Counted from the stretch's first letter, positions 37,500 to 46,235 are shown. The stretch: DNA of 64,000 bases from Pseudomonas palmensis (GCF_017848315.1 NZ_JAFKEC010000018.1:1-64000); one strand, 5' to 3'. Program-made: numbers and translations. The notes: generated by a model not told the origin, from the sequence alone.

Positions 37500-38003
37500 A
37501 TGACCCAAGTCAAACTGACCACCAATCACGGTGACATCGTCATCGAGCTGAACGCCGAGAAAGCCCCGATCACCGTGGCCAACTTCATCGAGTACGTCAA
37601 AGCCGGTCACTACGAGAACACCGTGTTCCACCGCGTCATCGGCAACTTCATGATCCAGGGCGGCGGTTTCGAGCCGGGCATGAAAGAGAAGAAAGACAAG
37701 CGCCCGAGCATCCAGAACGAAGCCGACAACGGCCTGAGCAACGACAAGTACACCATCGCCATGGCCCGTACCATGGAGCCGCATTCGGCCTCGGCGCAGT
37801 TCTTCATCAACGTCGCCGACAACAGCTTCCTCAACCACAGCGGCAAGAACGTGCAGGGCTGGGGTTACGCAGTGTTCGGCAAAGTCACCGAAGGCACCGA
37901 CGTGGTCGACAAGATCAAGGCCGTTGCCACCGGTTCCAAAGCCGGCCACCAGGACGTGCCAGCCGAAGACGTGATCATCGAGAAAGCCGAGATCATTGGG
38001 TGA
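37500..38003 (+). CDS. ppiB: cytoplasmic peptidyl-prolyl isomerase B (cyclophilin)
   Basis: A 167-residue cyclophilin without a signal peptide. Active-site wording: [36 protein letters not shown], and [14 protein letters not shown]. The Arg of FHRVI and the SAQFFIN stretch are the catalytic core. Upstream in-frame residues to 37404 do not fit. Its stop overlaps the GTG start of lpxH, so both are co-translated, an arrangement common in pseudomonads. Confidence 0.95.
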   Translation: MTQVKLTTNHGDIVIELNAEKAPITVANFIEYVKAGHYENTVFHRVIGNFMIQGGGFEPGMKEKKDKRPSIQNEADNGLSNDKYTIAMARTMEPHSASAQFFINVADNSFLNHSGKNVQGWGYAVFGKVTEGTDVVDKIKAVATGSKAGHQDVPAEDVIIEKAEIIG

Positions 38004-38722
38004 TACTGCTGATCTCCGATCTGCACCTGCAAGAAGAACGCCCGGACATTACCCGGGCGTTTCTTGATCTGCTGGCCACCCGTGCCCGCAGCGCGCAAGC
38101 GCTGTACATTCTCGGGGACTTTTTCGAGGCCTGGATCGGCGACGATGCCATGACGCCCTACCAGGCGTCGATCTGCCAGGCCCTGCGTGCGCTGAGCGAC
38201 ACGGGCACCCAGGTGTTCCTGATGCACGGCAACCGCGACTTCCTCATCGGCCAGGCGTTCTGCAAGGCCGCAGGCGCCACCCTGCTACCCGACCCCAGCG
38301 TGGTCGAGCTGGGCGGCGAGCCGGTGCTGCTGATGCATGGCGACAGCCTGTGCACCCGTGACGAAGGCTACATGAAGCTGCGCCGTTACCTGCGCAACCC
38401 CGTGAGCCTGTGGGCGCTGCGCCACCTGCCGTTGCGCACGCGGCACAAGCTTGCGCGCAAGCTGCGCAGCGAAAGCCGCGCGCAGACGCGCATGAAGGCC
38501 AATGACATTGTCGATGTGACGCCCGAGGAAGTACCGCGGGTGATGCGGCAGCATGGCGTGCGCACCCTGGTGCATGGGCACACCCATCGCCCGGCGATCC
38601 ACAAGCTGATGGTGGGCGATGCGCCGGCGCGGCGTATCGTGCTGGGCGACTGGGATCGCCAGGGGTGGGCGCTGCAGGTGGATGAACAAGGGTTCCAGCT
38701 GGCCCCCTTCGACTTTGCCTGA
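38000..38722 (+). CDS. lpxH: UDP-2,3-diacylglucosamine diphosphatase
   Basis: A 240-residue metallophosphoesterase of lipid A synthesis: it splits UDP-2,3-diacylglucosamine to lipid X and UMP at the inner-membrane surface. Metal-binding motifs are SDLHL (7-11), [31 protein letters not shown] and LVHGHTHRP. The start is GTG at 38000, overlapping ppiB by 4 bases. A REP pair with a T run follows the stop after 3 bp. Confidence 0.95.
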   Translation: MILLISDLHLQEERPDITRAFLDLLATRARSAQALYILGDFFEAWIGDDAMTPYQASICQALRALSDTGTQVFLMHGNRDFLIGQAFCKAAGATLLPDPSVVELGGEPVLLMHGDSLCTRDEGYMKLRRYLRNPVSLWALRHLPLRTRHKLARKLRSESRAQTRMKANDIVDVTPEEVPRVMRQHGVRTLVHGHTHRPAIHKLMVGDAPARRIVLGDWDRQGWALQVDEQGFQLAPFDFA

Positions 38723-38725
38723 CCC

Positions 38726-38792
38726 CTTCGCCGGCAAGGCCGGCTCCTACAGGTTTTGCGTAACCCTGTAGGAGCCGGCCTTGCCGGCGAAG
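38726..38792. repeat. REP pair, CCGGCAAGG-type
   Basis: 28-bp perfectly complementary arms (38726-38753 and 38765-38792) with an 11-base loop, core GCCGGCAAGGCCGGCTCC. Located between convergent lpxH and the efflux MFS gene; a T-rich stretch follows, so it can serve as a terminator. Confidence 0.92.
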
Positions 38793-38798
38793 CCTTTT

Positions 38799-40328
38799 TC
38801 AGTGCCCCGCCGATGCCGGCCCGGCCTTGGCCGCGAACGGCGGCTTGGCCAGCCACACCAGCAGCACCAGCCCGACGAACACCCAGCCCATCAACGTGAA
38901 GTAATCCACCGTCGACATCATGTACGCCTGGCTGTTGAGCATCTGCTCCAGCTGCGCATACGACTGCCCGTTCGCCCCGCCCAGGTGGCCGAGCATGTCA
39001 CGGGTGGCCGGCTCATAGGTACTGATGCTTTCGCTCAGGTACGCATGGTGCTGGTCGGCCCGGCGAATCCAGATCCAGGTGGTCAGCGACGCGGCAAAGC
39101 TGCCGCCCAGGGTCCGCAGGAAGGTCGCCAGCCCCGAGCCGTCGGCGATCTGCTGCGGCGGCAGGTCCGAAAGCAGGATGCTCAAGGTGGGCATGAAGAA
39201 CAGCGCCACGCCGATACCCATGAACAGCTGCACCAGGGCGATGTGCTGGAAGTCCACCTCGTTGGTGAACCCTGCCCGCATGAAGCAGCTGGCACCGATT
39301 GCCACGAACGCCAGCCCCGCCAGCACACGCAGGTCGAACTTGTGCGCGTACTTGCCCACGAACGGCGACATCAGCACCGGCAGCAGGCCGATCGGCGCCA
39401 CCGCCAGCCCCGCCCAGGTGGCGGTGTAGCCCATCTGGGTCTGCAGCCATTGCGGCAGGATCAGGTTGATGCCGAAGAACCCCGCATACCCGCCCACCAG
39501 CACGATGGTGCCGATGCGAAAGTTGCGGTGGGCGAACAGGCGCAGGTTCACCACCGGGTGCTTGTCGGTCAGTTCCCAGATGATGAACACCGCCAGGAAC
39601 ACCACCGAAATCAGGCTGCCGATGACGATGAAACTGGACTCGAACCAGTCCAGGTCATTGCCCTTGTCGAGCACGATCTGCAATGCCCCCACCCCGACGA
39701 TCAGGCTCAACAGCCCGATGTAGTCCATCGGCTGGCGGCTGGTGCTCACCGGCCGGGTACGCATCTGCTGACGCACCACGGCGGCAGCGAACAGGCCGAT
39801 CGGCACGTTGATGAAGAAGATCCACGGCCAGCTGTAGCTGTCGGTGATCCAGCCACCGAGTATCGGCCCGGCAATCGGCGCCACCACCGTGACCATCGCC
39901 AGCAGCGCCAGGGCCATACCCCGCTTGGCCGGGGGGTACACCGCAATCAGCAGGGTCTGGGTCATGGGGTACAACGGCCCGGCCACCACGCCCTGCAACA
40001 CGCGAAAGCCGACCAGCTCGGGCATCGATTGCGAGATACCGCACAGAAACGACGCCAGCACGAACAGCAGCGTGGCCCAGATGAACAGCTTCACCTCGCC
40101 GAAGCGCCGGCTCAGCCAGCCGGTCAGCGGCAAGGCTATCGCGTTGCTCACCGCGAACGAGGTGATGACCCAGGTGCCCTGCTCCGAACTCACCCCCAGG
40201 TTGCCGGAGATGGTAGGCAGGGCGACGTTGGCGATGGTGGTGTCGAGCACCTGCATGAACGTCGCCAGCGACAGGCCGATGGTGGTCAGCAGCAGGCTTG
40301 GCGGGGTGAACGAAGCCTGCCCGCTCAT
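38799..40328 (-). CDS. DHA2-family (EmrB-like) drug efflux MFS transporter
   Basis: A 509-residue protein with 14 transmembrane helices. DHA2 signatures: MQVLDTTIANVALPTISG in helix 1, WVITSFAVSNAIALPLTGWLSRRFG, and the antiporter motif ALLAMVTVVAPIAGPILGGWITDSYSWPWIFFINVPIG. It should pump lipophilic or anionic drugs by proton antiport and work with the upstream adaptor and outer-membrane proteins. Its start overlaps the adaptor gene by 4 bases (ATGA). Last gene of a four-gene operon led by a MarR regulator. Confidence 0.93.
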   Translation of the reverse strand: MSGQASFTPPSLLLTTIGLSLATFMQVLDTTIANVALPTISGNLGVSSEQGTWVITSFAVSNAIALPLTGWLSRRFGEVKLFIWATLLFVLASFLCGISQSMPELVGFRVLQGVVAGPLYPMTQTLLIAVYPPAKRGMALALLAMVTVVAPIAGPILGGWITDSYSWPWIFFINVPIGLFAAAVVRQQMRTRPVSTSRQPMDYIGLLSLIVGVGALQIVLDKGNDLDWFESSFIVIGSLISVVFLAVFIIWELTDKHPVVNLRLFAHRNFRIGTIVLVGGYAGFFGINLILPQWLQTQMGYTATWAGLAVAPIGLLPVLMSPFVGKYAHKFDLRVLAGLAFVAIGASCFMRAGFTNEVDFQHIALVQLFMGIGVALFFMPTLSILLSDLPPQQIADGSGLATFLRTLGGSFAASLTTWIWIRRADQHHAYLSESISTYEPATRDMLGHLGGANGQSYAQLEQMLNSQAYMMSTVDYFTLMGWVFVGLVLLVWLAKPPFAAKAGPASAGH

Positions 40329-41527
40329 CGCTGCGCAGTCTTGCCGCTGGCGGCGCTGTTGTCATGGATCAGGCGCGCGATCAGGGTATCGGCCTCCACC
40401 AGCTGGCGGTCGTACACCTGGGTGGCGAACGAGGCTTTCTGCGGCGGCTGTTGCGCCAGCACCGGGCCGCTCTGGTCGTGCAGGTCGACGTCGACCTGGG
40501 TCGACAGGCCGATCCGCAGCGGGTGTTCGGCCAGTTGCTCGGGGTTGATGTGGATCCGCACCGGCACGCGCTGGACGATCTTGATCCAGTTGCCGGTGGC
40601 GTTCTGCGCCGGCAGCAGGGCGAAGGCGCTGCCGGTACCGGCGCCCAGGCTGTCGATGGTGCCGCTGTACTTCACGTCGCTGCCGTACAGGTCGGCAACG
40701 ATGTCCACCGGCTGACCGATACGCATGTTGCGCAGCTGGGTTTCCTTGAAGTTGGCGTCGATCCACAGCTGGTCCAGCGGAATCACCGCCATGGTCGCGG
40801 TGCCCGGCTGCAGGCGCTGGCCCAGTTGCACCGTACGCTTGGCCACATAGCCGGTGACCGGCGCCACCAGGGTGGTGCGGGCATTGTCCAGGTAGGCCTG
40901 GCGCAGGTCGGCGGCGGCAGCCTGCACTTCGGGGTGCGAGGAGACCACGGTGTCGTCGACCAGCGCGGTGGTGGTGTTGAGCTGCTGCTGGGCATTGCTC
41001 AGCGCGCTTTGTGCCGATGCCAGGTCGTCACGGGCGTGGGACAACTCCTCCTGCGAGATCGCCCCGCCGGCGGCCAGGGTCTTGCGTCGGTTGTAGTTTT
41101 CCTGGGCCTTCTGCAGTTCGGCCTTGCGCGCCGCCACCTGGGCCTTCTGCCCATCGACGTTGCTGTAAAGCCCACGCACCTGGCGCACGGCGCGGGCCAG
41201 CTTGGCCTCGGCGCTCTGCAGGCCGACCTCGGTGTCGCTCGGGTCGAACTGGATCAGCACCTGGCCGGCGTGCACCAGGTCGCCATCGTCGGCGCCGATG
41301 CTGGTGACGGTGCCGGTGACCAGCGGGGTGATTTCCACCACGTTGCCGTTCACATAGGCGTCGTCGGTGTTTTCGCTCCAGCGCCCGTAGAGCTCGTGCC
41401 AGGCCCACACACCGGCGCCAAGCACGAGTACGAGCACCAGCAGCCCGAGCAGCAGCGTCTTGCGCTTGCGCTGATTGTTGAGGTCCTGCTCGGTAGGGGC
41501 AGTGTCCGGGGAGGATGCAGTGGCCAT
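40325..41527 (-). CDS. EmrA/HlyD-type membrane-fusion adaptor
   Basis: A 400-residue periplasmic adaptor with one N-terminal transmembrane helix (LLLGLLVLVLVLGAGVWAWHEL, about 28-49). It is followed by lipoyl-like halves (NGNVVEITPLVTGTVTSIGADDGDLVHAGQVLIQFD and VAPVTGYVAKRTVQLGQRLQPG) flanking a coiled-coil hairpin (about 105-205). TDDAYVNG is a signature of EmrA adaptors. It links the MFS pump to the outer-membrane factor. It lies 18 bp after the outer-membrane gene. Confidence 0.93.
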   Translation of the reverse strand: MATASSPDTAPTEQDLNNQRKRKTLLLGLLVLVLVLGAGVWAWHELYGRWSENTDDAYVNGNVVEITPLVTGTVTSIGADDGDLVHAGQVLIQFDPSDTEVGLQSAEAKLARAVRQVRGLYSNVDGQKAQVAARKAELQKAQENYNRRKTLAAGGAISQEELSHARDDLASAQSALSNAQQQLNTTTALVDDTVVSSHPEVQAAAADLRQAYLDNARTTLVAPVTGYVAKRTVQLGQRLQPGTATMAVIPLDQLWIDANFKETQLRNMRIGQPVDIVADLYGSDVKYSGTIDSLGAGTGSAFALLPAQNATGNWIKIVQRVPVRIHINPEQLAEHPLRIGLSTQVDVDLHDQSGPVLAQQPPQKASFATQVYDRQLVEADTLIARLIHDNSAASGKTAQR

Positions 41528-41545
41528 GAGAAATACCTTGGCGTT

Positions 41546-43012
41546 TTATTGATTGCGGGAAGTCGAGGGCAATGCGGCGGCCTGGGTGTCGGCCTGGTAG
41601 CCGCCCCCCAGCGCCTGCATCAACTGGATCGACAGGTCGATCTGTTCGGCGTTCAGTTCGGCCAGCTGACGCTGCGACTGCAGCAGCTGCTGTTCGATGC
41701 TCAGCACATCCAGGTAGTTGCCGATGCCGGAGCCATAGCGCTGCATCACGGTGTCGTAGGACTGCTGGGCGATGTCGGTGGCACGTTGCTTGGCTGCAAT
41801 CTGCTGGCCCAGTGCATGCAGCTGGTCGATGCTGTCGCTGACCTCGCCCAGTGCACGCACCAGGCTCTTGTTGTATTGCGCCACGGCCAGGTCGTAGTCG
41901 GCATCACGGGCATCGAGGTCAGCGCGCAGGCGCCCGCCGTCGAAAATCGGCAGCGACACGGTCGGGGCGATGTTGAAGAAGCGGCTCGGCGCGCCGAAAA
42001 TCGCATCACCCAGCAGTGCCTGGGTGCCGGCGGCGGCGCTCAGGTTGAGGTTGGGGTAGAAGCGTGTCTTGCTCGCATCGATCGACTTGCTCGCCGCCTC
42101 GACCCGCCAGCGCGCGGCCACCAGGTCCGGACGCCGGCCCAGCAACTCGGCCGGCAGCACCGAGGGCAGCGCCACCGCAGCAGGCTTGAGCACATTGGGG
42201 CGGGCGATCTGCTGGCCACGGTCGGGGCCCTTGCCCAGCAGCACCGCCAGCGCGATCTGCGCGCTGCGTAGCTGCTTCTGGGCATTGATGGCCTGCTCCT
42301 GGGAGCTGGCCTCCAGGCTTTCGGTCTGCTGCAGCTGGTACTGGCTGTCGATACCCGAGGCCAGCCGGCGCTGGCTGAGTTCGAGCATCTGGCGGGTACG
42401 CTTGAGGTCTTCCTGGGTCAGGTCGTTGACGATGTGCGCCTGGCCCAGCTGGCTGTAGGCACGGGCAACGTCGGCGGCCAGGGTCAGTTGTGCAGCCTGG
42501 CGGTCCACCTCGGCGGCACGGGCCTGGCCCAGGGCGGCTTCCCAGGCATCGCGTTGCCCACCCCAGAGATCGAAGGTGTAGTTGAAGGTCGCGCTCAGGC
42601 TGCGCAGGGTGGAGTAGCTGCCGCCCTGCCCCGTCGGGTCCTGGTCACGGGCCAGGCGCGAGCGGCTGACCCCGGCGCTGGCATCCAGCGTGGGCATGCG
42701 CTCGGCGTCGGCAGCGTAGGCTGCGGCGCTGGCCTGATGGGCACGGGCGCTGGCAACCTGCATGTCGGGGCTGTCGCGCAAGGCCTCGCCGATCAGGCTG
42801 TCCAGTTGCGGGTCGCCAAGGCGGGTCCACCAGTCGCCCTTGGGCCAGGCCGCAGGCGACAGGGCAACGCCGCCGAGGGTCTTGCCAGCCTGCAGGTCGG
42901 CGGCGCCGAGGCGCCGGCCCTGGGTATCGAGGCCACTGTAGTTGGCGCAACCGGCCAGGCTCAGGGCAAGCACCAGCAGGCTTGCACCGGCACGCAGGGC
43001 TCGTGGTTTCAT
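41546..43012 (-). CDS. OprM/NodT-type outer-membrane efflux lipoprotein
   Basis: A 488-residue TolC-family protein with a lipoprotein signal (LLVLALSLAGC, Cys22). It carries two repeated helical-hairpin regions: DPQLDSLIGEALRDSPDMQVASARAHQASAA begins the first and RPDLVAARWRVEAASKSIDASKTRFYPNLNLSAAAG the second. It forms the outer-membrane channel of the efflux complex with the adjacent adaptor and pump. The ATG at 43012 overlaps the MarR stop by 4 bases; the longer frame to 43303 is antisense noise from the MarR gene. Confidence 0.93.
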   Translation of the reverse strand: MKPRALRAGASLLVLALSLAGCANYSGLDTQGRRLGAADLQAGKTLGGVALSPAAWPKGDWWTRLGDPQLDSLIGEALRDSPDMQVASARAHQASAAAYAADAERMPTLDASAGVSRSRLARDQDPTGQGGSYSTLRSLSATFNYTFDLWGGQRDAWEAALGQARAAEVDRQAAQLTLAADVARAYSQLGQAHIVNDLTQEDLKRTRQMLELSQRRLASGIDSQYQLQQTESLEASSQEQAINAQKQLRSAQIALAVLLGKGPDRGQQIARPNVLKPAAVALPSVLPAELLGRRPDLVAARWRVEAASKSIDASKTRFYPNLNLSAAAGTQALLGDAIFGAPSRFFNIAPTVSLPIFDGGRLRADLDARDADYDLAVAQYNKSLVRALGEVSDSIDQLHALGQQIAAKQRATDIAQQSYDTVMQRYGSGIGNYLDVLSIEQQLLQSQRQLAELNAEQIDLSIQLMQALGGGYQADTQAAALPSTSRNQ

Positions 43013-43482
43013 TGGGCCTCCACGCGCAGAGCGGTGACGGCATCGCCGGCCGCCAGCAGCACCTTGGTCAGGATCTTTTCCAGGGTCTTGAGCTCGTCCG
43101 GGGCCAGCACGCCAACCAGCTCGTTCATCGCCGAGGCACCGATCTGGGGCAACTGGCCGGCCAGCACATCGCCATCGGCGGTGAGCTCCAGGCGTACCTG
43201 GCGGCGGTCCTGCGGGCAGCGGCTGCGGGCGATCAGGCCCTTCTGCTCCAGGCGATCGAGCATGCGCGTCATCGACCCGCTGTCCAGGCTGAGGAAACGG
43301 CACAGTTCGGCGGGGGTATCGACCCCGTACTGGGACACGATGATCAGCACCTTGAACTGCGCGGCGGTGACGCCGAAGTCCTGCAGGTGGCTGTCCAGAA
43401 TGCGGTCCTTCACCAGTGCGGCGCGCCCCAGGAGCATGCCGATGGTGCAGGACTGGAAGTTTTCGGGGGTGAAGTGCTGCAT
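43009..43482 (-). CDS. MarR-family repressor of the efflux operon
   Basis: A 157-residue MarR/EmrR-type regulator. The winged helix spans about residues 38-105 (VTAAQFKVLIIVSQYGVDTPAELCRFLSLDSGSMTRMLDRLEQKGLIARS, then RRQVRLELTADG). Terminal helices form the dimer interface. As first gene of the operon it probably represses itself and the downstream pump; phenolic or other ligands usually release such repressors. Palindromic candidate operators lie in its 5' flank. Confidence 0.93.
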   Translation of the reverse strand: MQHFTPENFQSCTIGMLLGRAALVKDRILDSHLQDFGVTAAQFKVLIIVSQYGVDTPAELCRFLSLDSGSMTRMLDRLEQKGLIARSRCPQDRRQVRLELTADGDVLAGQLPQIGASAMNELVGVLAPDELKTLEKILTKVLLAAGDAVTALRVEAQ

Positions 43483-43494
43483 GAAGGGAGATAC

Positions 43495-43562
43495 CTGCTT
43501 AGGCAGTGGATGCCGCAGATATTACTGCTCAGGCAGCGAATGGCCAAGCATTAATTAGCTTG
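43495..43562 (-). promoter_or_regulatory. candidate MarR operators upstream of the efflux operon
   Basis: Two near-identical palindromes, CTGCTTAGGCAG (43495-43506) and CTGCTCAGGCAG (43525-43536), are spaced exactly 30 bp (about three helical turns). A third palindrome, CAAGCATTAATTAGCTTG (43545-43562), overlaps a likely promoter region. These are the strongest candidates for MarR binding; binding itself is inferred. Confidence 0.5.
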
Positions 43563-43602
43563 CTTTCTATTTGGTCGACAAAAGGAGGTATTGCGGCGCC
43601 CG

Positions 43603-43670
43603 TATCGCGGGTCGAGCCCGCTCCCACAGGATGGGTCCATTAGCCGTGGGAGCGGGCTTGGCCCGCGATG
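43603..43670. repeat. REP pair, CGGGTC-type
   Basis: Inverted copies at 43603-43630 and 43644-43670 of the GCGGGTCGAGCCCGCTCC repeat, 13 bases apart, ending 3 bp before the miaE stop codon. Confidence 0.88.
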
Positions 43671-43672
43671 CT

Positions 43673-44278
43673 TCAGGCCGGCACGCCGCTATGGAAGCGA
43701 AACTCCACGTCCGGCGTGGTGATCAGTTCGGCTTCCACCTCGCGCACCCGCTCCACGGTGCGCTCCACATCCGCCGCCTCGCCATACTGATACGCCAGCT
43801 TCAGGTACCCCTGGTAATGGCGCGCCTCGCTCTTGAGCAGCCCGTGGTAGAACTTGCCCAGTTCCTCGTCCAGGTGCGGCACCACCGCAGCAAAGCGCTC
43901 GCAGCTGCGCGCCTCGATGAACGCGCCGACCACCAGCGTGTCCACCAGCTTCACCGGCTCGTGCGCGCGCACCACCTTTCGCAGCCCCGAGGCATAGCGC
44001 CCTGCCGACAATGGGCGCAAGGCCACCTTGCGCTTCTTCATCAGGCGCAGCACCTGCTCGTGATGCACCAGCTCCTCGCGGGCCAGGCGCGACATCATGT
44101 TGATCAGGTCGACATGCGTGTTGTACTTGGCAATCAGGCTCAGCGCCGTGCTGGCGGCCTTGAACTCGCAGTTCTTGTGGTCGATCAGCATCGTCTCCTG
44201 GTCGGCCAGGGCGGCATCGACCCAGGCATCCGGGGTGCGGCAGGCGAGGAAGGCTTCGATTTCGGGAATAAGGGACAT
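43673..44278 (-). CDS. miaE: tRNA-(ms2io6A37) hydroxylase
   Basis: A 201-residue ferritin-like di-iron monooxygenase that hydroxylates the isopentenyl group of ms2i6A at tRNA position 37. Metal-ligand patterns: CEFKAASTALSLIAKYNTHVDLINMMSRLAREELVHHEQVLRLM (Glu...Glu-x-x-His) and GAFIEARSCERFAAVVPHLDEELGKFYHGLLKSEARHYQGYL (Glu...Glu-x-x-His). The start at 44278 gives MSLIPEIEAFL. Monocistronic; divergent from the stress-protein gene. Confidence 0.93.
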   Translation of the reverse strand: MSLIPEIEAFLACRTPDAWVDAALADQETMLIDHKNCEFKAASTALSLIAKYNTHVDLINMMSRLAREELVHHEQVLRLMKKRKVALRPLSAGRYASGLRKVVRAHEPVKLVDTLVVGAFIEARSCERFAAVVPHLDEELGKFYHGLLKSEARHYQGYLKLAYQYGEAADVERTVERVREVEAELITTPDVEFRFHSGVPA

Positions 44279-44355
44279 AGGCTCACAAACGGGCATGGGG
44301 TGTCGACAAGACCGGCGATTATACCGGCGGCAGTGGCGATCACCAGTGACTATGC

Positions 44356-44369
44356 TTGATGCATATCAA
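44356..44369. promoter_or_regulatory. Anr/FNR box for the universal stress protein
   Basis: TTGAT-GCAT-ATCAA is a perfect match to the FNR/Anr consensus TTGAT-N4-ATCAA. It lies 69 bp upstream of the stress-protein ATG, a position compatible with activation from about -41.5. It implies induction under oxygen limitation. Confidence 0.85.
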
Positions 44370-44437
44370 CATCCACCGCATCCGGGGCGCCGACTATAGT
44401 CAGGCATCGCATGCCATTGTCGAAGGAGTTCTCCCTC

Positions 44438-45304
44438 ATGCTTTTAGAAGTTCGCAGCATTCTGGTGGTGCTCGACCCCGACCACGCCCACAGCAAGGCC
44501 CTGACCCGCGCCAAGCTGATCGCCGGCGTCACCAAGGCACGCCTGCACCTGCTGATGTGCGACAAGAAGCAGGACCACAGTGCCCTGCTCAGCCTGCTCG
44601 CCAGCCAGTTGCACGACGATGGCTACGACAATGTCACCTATGAGCAGGCCTGGCACGACACCCTGCACGAGTCGATCATCGACGTGCAGAAAGCCGAAGG
44701 CTGTGAGCTGGTGATCAAGGAACACCGGCCGGAAAACGCGCTGAAGAAGTTCCTGCTGACGCCTTCGGACTGGAAACTGCTGCGCCAGTGCCCGTGCGCG
44801 GTGCTGATGGTCAAGACCGAGCGCCCCTGGACCGGTGGCGTGATTCTGGCGGCGGTGGACGTGGGCAACGACGATCAGGAGCATCGCAAGCTGCACGCCA
44901 GCATCATCGACCACGGCTATGCCATTGCCAGCGTGGCCAAGGGCAACCTGCACGTGATCAGCGCCCACCCCTCGCCCATGCTCTCGGCGGCGGACCCGGT
45001 GTACCAGCTCAAGGACACCATCGAGAAGAAGTACCGCGACGAATGCGCTGCGTTCCAGGCCGAATTCGATATCGCCGACGATCGCCTGCATGTGGCCGAA
45101 GGCCCGGCGGACGTGCTGATTCCGCACACGGCTAAAAAGTACGAAGCCGTGGTGACGGTGATGGGTACGGTGGGGCGTAGCGGGATTACCGGTGCGCTGA
45201 TCGGCAACACCGCCGAGGTGGTGCTCGATTCGCTGGAATGCGATGTGCTGGTGCTCAAGACCGAGGACCAGGTGAAGCACCTGGACGAGCTGGCCAGAGG
45301 CTGA
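44438..45304 (+). CDS. tandem-domain universal stress protein
   Basis: A 288-residue protein with two UspA-like halves (about 1-140 and 145-288), as in UspE. The second half carries a nucleotide-binding-like loop GTVGRSGITGALIGNTAEVVLDSLECDVLVLK; the first half lacks it (LTPSDWKLLRQCPCAVLMVK). Pseudomonas relatives aid survival in anaerobic stationary phase under Anr control, which agrees with the perfect Anr box upstream. The ATG at 44438 has a GAAGGAG site. Confidence 0.93.
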   Translation: MLLEVRSILVVLDPDHAHSKALTRAKLIAGVTKARLHLLMCDKKQDHSALLSLLASQLHDDGYDNVTYEQAWHDTLHESIIDVQKAEGCELVIKEHRPENALKKFLLTPSDWKLLRQCPCAVLMVKTERPWTGGVILAAVDVGNDDQEHRKLHASIIDHGYAIASVAKGNLHVISAHPSPMLSAADPVYQLKDTIEKKYRDECAAFQAEFDIADDRLHVAEGPADVLIPHTAKKYEAVVTVMGTVGRSGITGALIGNTAEVVLDSLECDVLVLKTEDQVKHLDELARG

Positions 45305-45309
45305 AGACC

Positions 45310-45379
45310 CCATCGCGGGTCAAGCCCGCGCCCACAGGGTAAGCGGTGATCCAGTGGGCGCGGGCGTGACCCGCGATGG
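45310..45379. repeat. REP pair, CGGGTC-type
   Basis: Inverted copies at 45310-45339 and 45351-45379, with a GCGCCC variant in place of GCTCCC in both arms (a compensated change). Lies between convergent genes. Confidence 0.85.
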
Positions 45380-45388
45380 GAACACCGC

Positions 45389-45856
45389 TTAACCCAGCGC
45401 ATCCTTGAGAAAGCCCGGCGCGATGTAGCGCTGATAATGCGCCTCGGACAACAGAAAGAATTCCCGATCGATGGCATCGCGCAGCTCGGGCAGCTCCCAG
45501 TCGCGAAACTCCGGCAGCAGCACCATCCCGTACGCTTCCAGCTCGCGAATCACCCGCGCGCCCCGCGCAATCAGCTGATAAGCCCAGCAATACTCGGACT
45601 GATGCGGCACGAATCGAATCTTGCGCAGCTCCAGCTGGCCGCGCAGCTTGTCGGCGTCGAACACCTCCAGCTTGGCCGCCATCACCTGCACCAGCAGGTG
45701 TTCCAGGCGCAGCCACACCGCACGCTTTTCATCGTCGTTGTAGCCGTTCCAGTGGATCACCTCATGGTGAAAACGCTTGCACCCGCGACACACCAGGTCC
45801 CCGTAAACCGTGGAACACAGGCCGACACAAGGCGTTTTTATTGACTGATTGGACAT
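45389..45856 (-). CDS. DUF1289 family protein
   Basis: A 155-residue protein whose N-terminus holds the DUF1289 cysteine cluster, CVGLCSTVYGDLVCRGCKRFHHEVIHWNGY (Cys-x3-Cys...Cys-x2-Cys), probably a metal site. The remainder is helical (AVWLRLEHLLVQVMAAKLEV, ELRDAIDREFFLLSEAHYQRYI). Function unknown; the longer-than-usual C-terminal part is also seen in other Pseudomonas members as far as I recall. It is divergent from acnB across a 406-bp gap. Confidence 0.9.
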   Translation of the reverse strand: MSNQSIKTPCVGLCSTVYGDLVCRGCKRFHHEVIHWNGYNDDEKRAVWLRLEHLLVQVMAAKLEVFDADKLRGQLELRKIRFVPHQSEYCWAYQLIARGARVIRELEAYGMVLLPEFRDWELPELRDAIDREFFLLSEAHYQRYIAPGFLKDALG

Positions 45857-46005
45857 GAAAGATTCAACGGCATGGCGATGGAACAGACGGCCATGTTAGC
45901 CCTTTGTCTAACGGGGGTCACGCCGTAAAGTCGTTGCAATCGCCTTACCTTTGGCGCGTTTTTACCGTAGAATCATCCGGCCTTTTTAAGGCAGCAATGT
46001 CCGTT

Positions 46006-46143
46006 AGAAGCTGTTTTCAAAGCGTCACGAGCACAGTTGATCCGGTAGAACGGCGTTGGCTCGGGGTATTCGAACATCGAATGCACCGCGCCAGCCCTCA
46101 TCAGCCTCCGTTCTACAGGCGTAAAACTTTGAAAGCAGCTTCT
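46006..46143. other. 138-bp long self-complementary element in the acnB leader region
   Basis: Nested complementary arms: 46006-46022 pairs with 46127-46143 (17 bp, one G-U); 46045-46053 (GTAGAACGG) pairs with 46108-46116; the centre is ATTCGAACATCGAAT (46068-46082) with flanking GGC/GCC pairing. It starts 257 bp before the acnB start. It could be a structured leader RNA, a small RNA or a palindromic mobile-element remnant. I recognise no named family. Weak open frames cross it on both strands but are by-products of the symmetry. Confidence 0.6.
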
Positions 46144-46171
46144 GTAAGGATGTCCTGCAACCCTGGCTACG

Positions 46172-46235
46172 CGGCTCAAAAAGCCGTATTGCGCATGGGT
46201 GCCGGCCATTCTGGATGAGCGTCCCGGACACCCAT
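46172..46235 (+). other. further hairpins in the acnB 5' leader
   Basis: CGGCT-CAAAA-AGCCG (46172-46186), then ATGGGTG (46195-46201) pairing with CACCCAT (46229-46235). The last stem ends about 14 bp before the acnB ribosome site, so it could influence translation. Confidence 0.4.
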
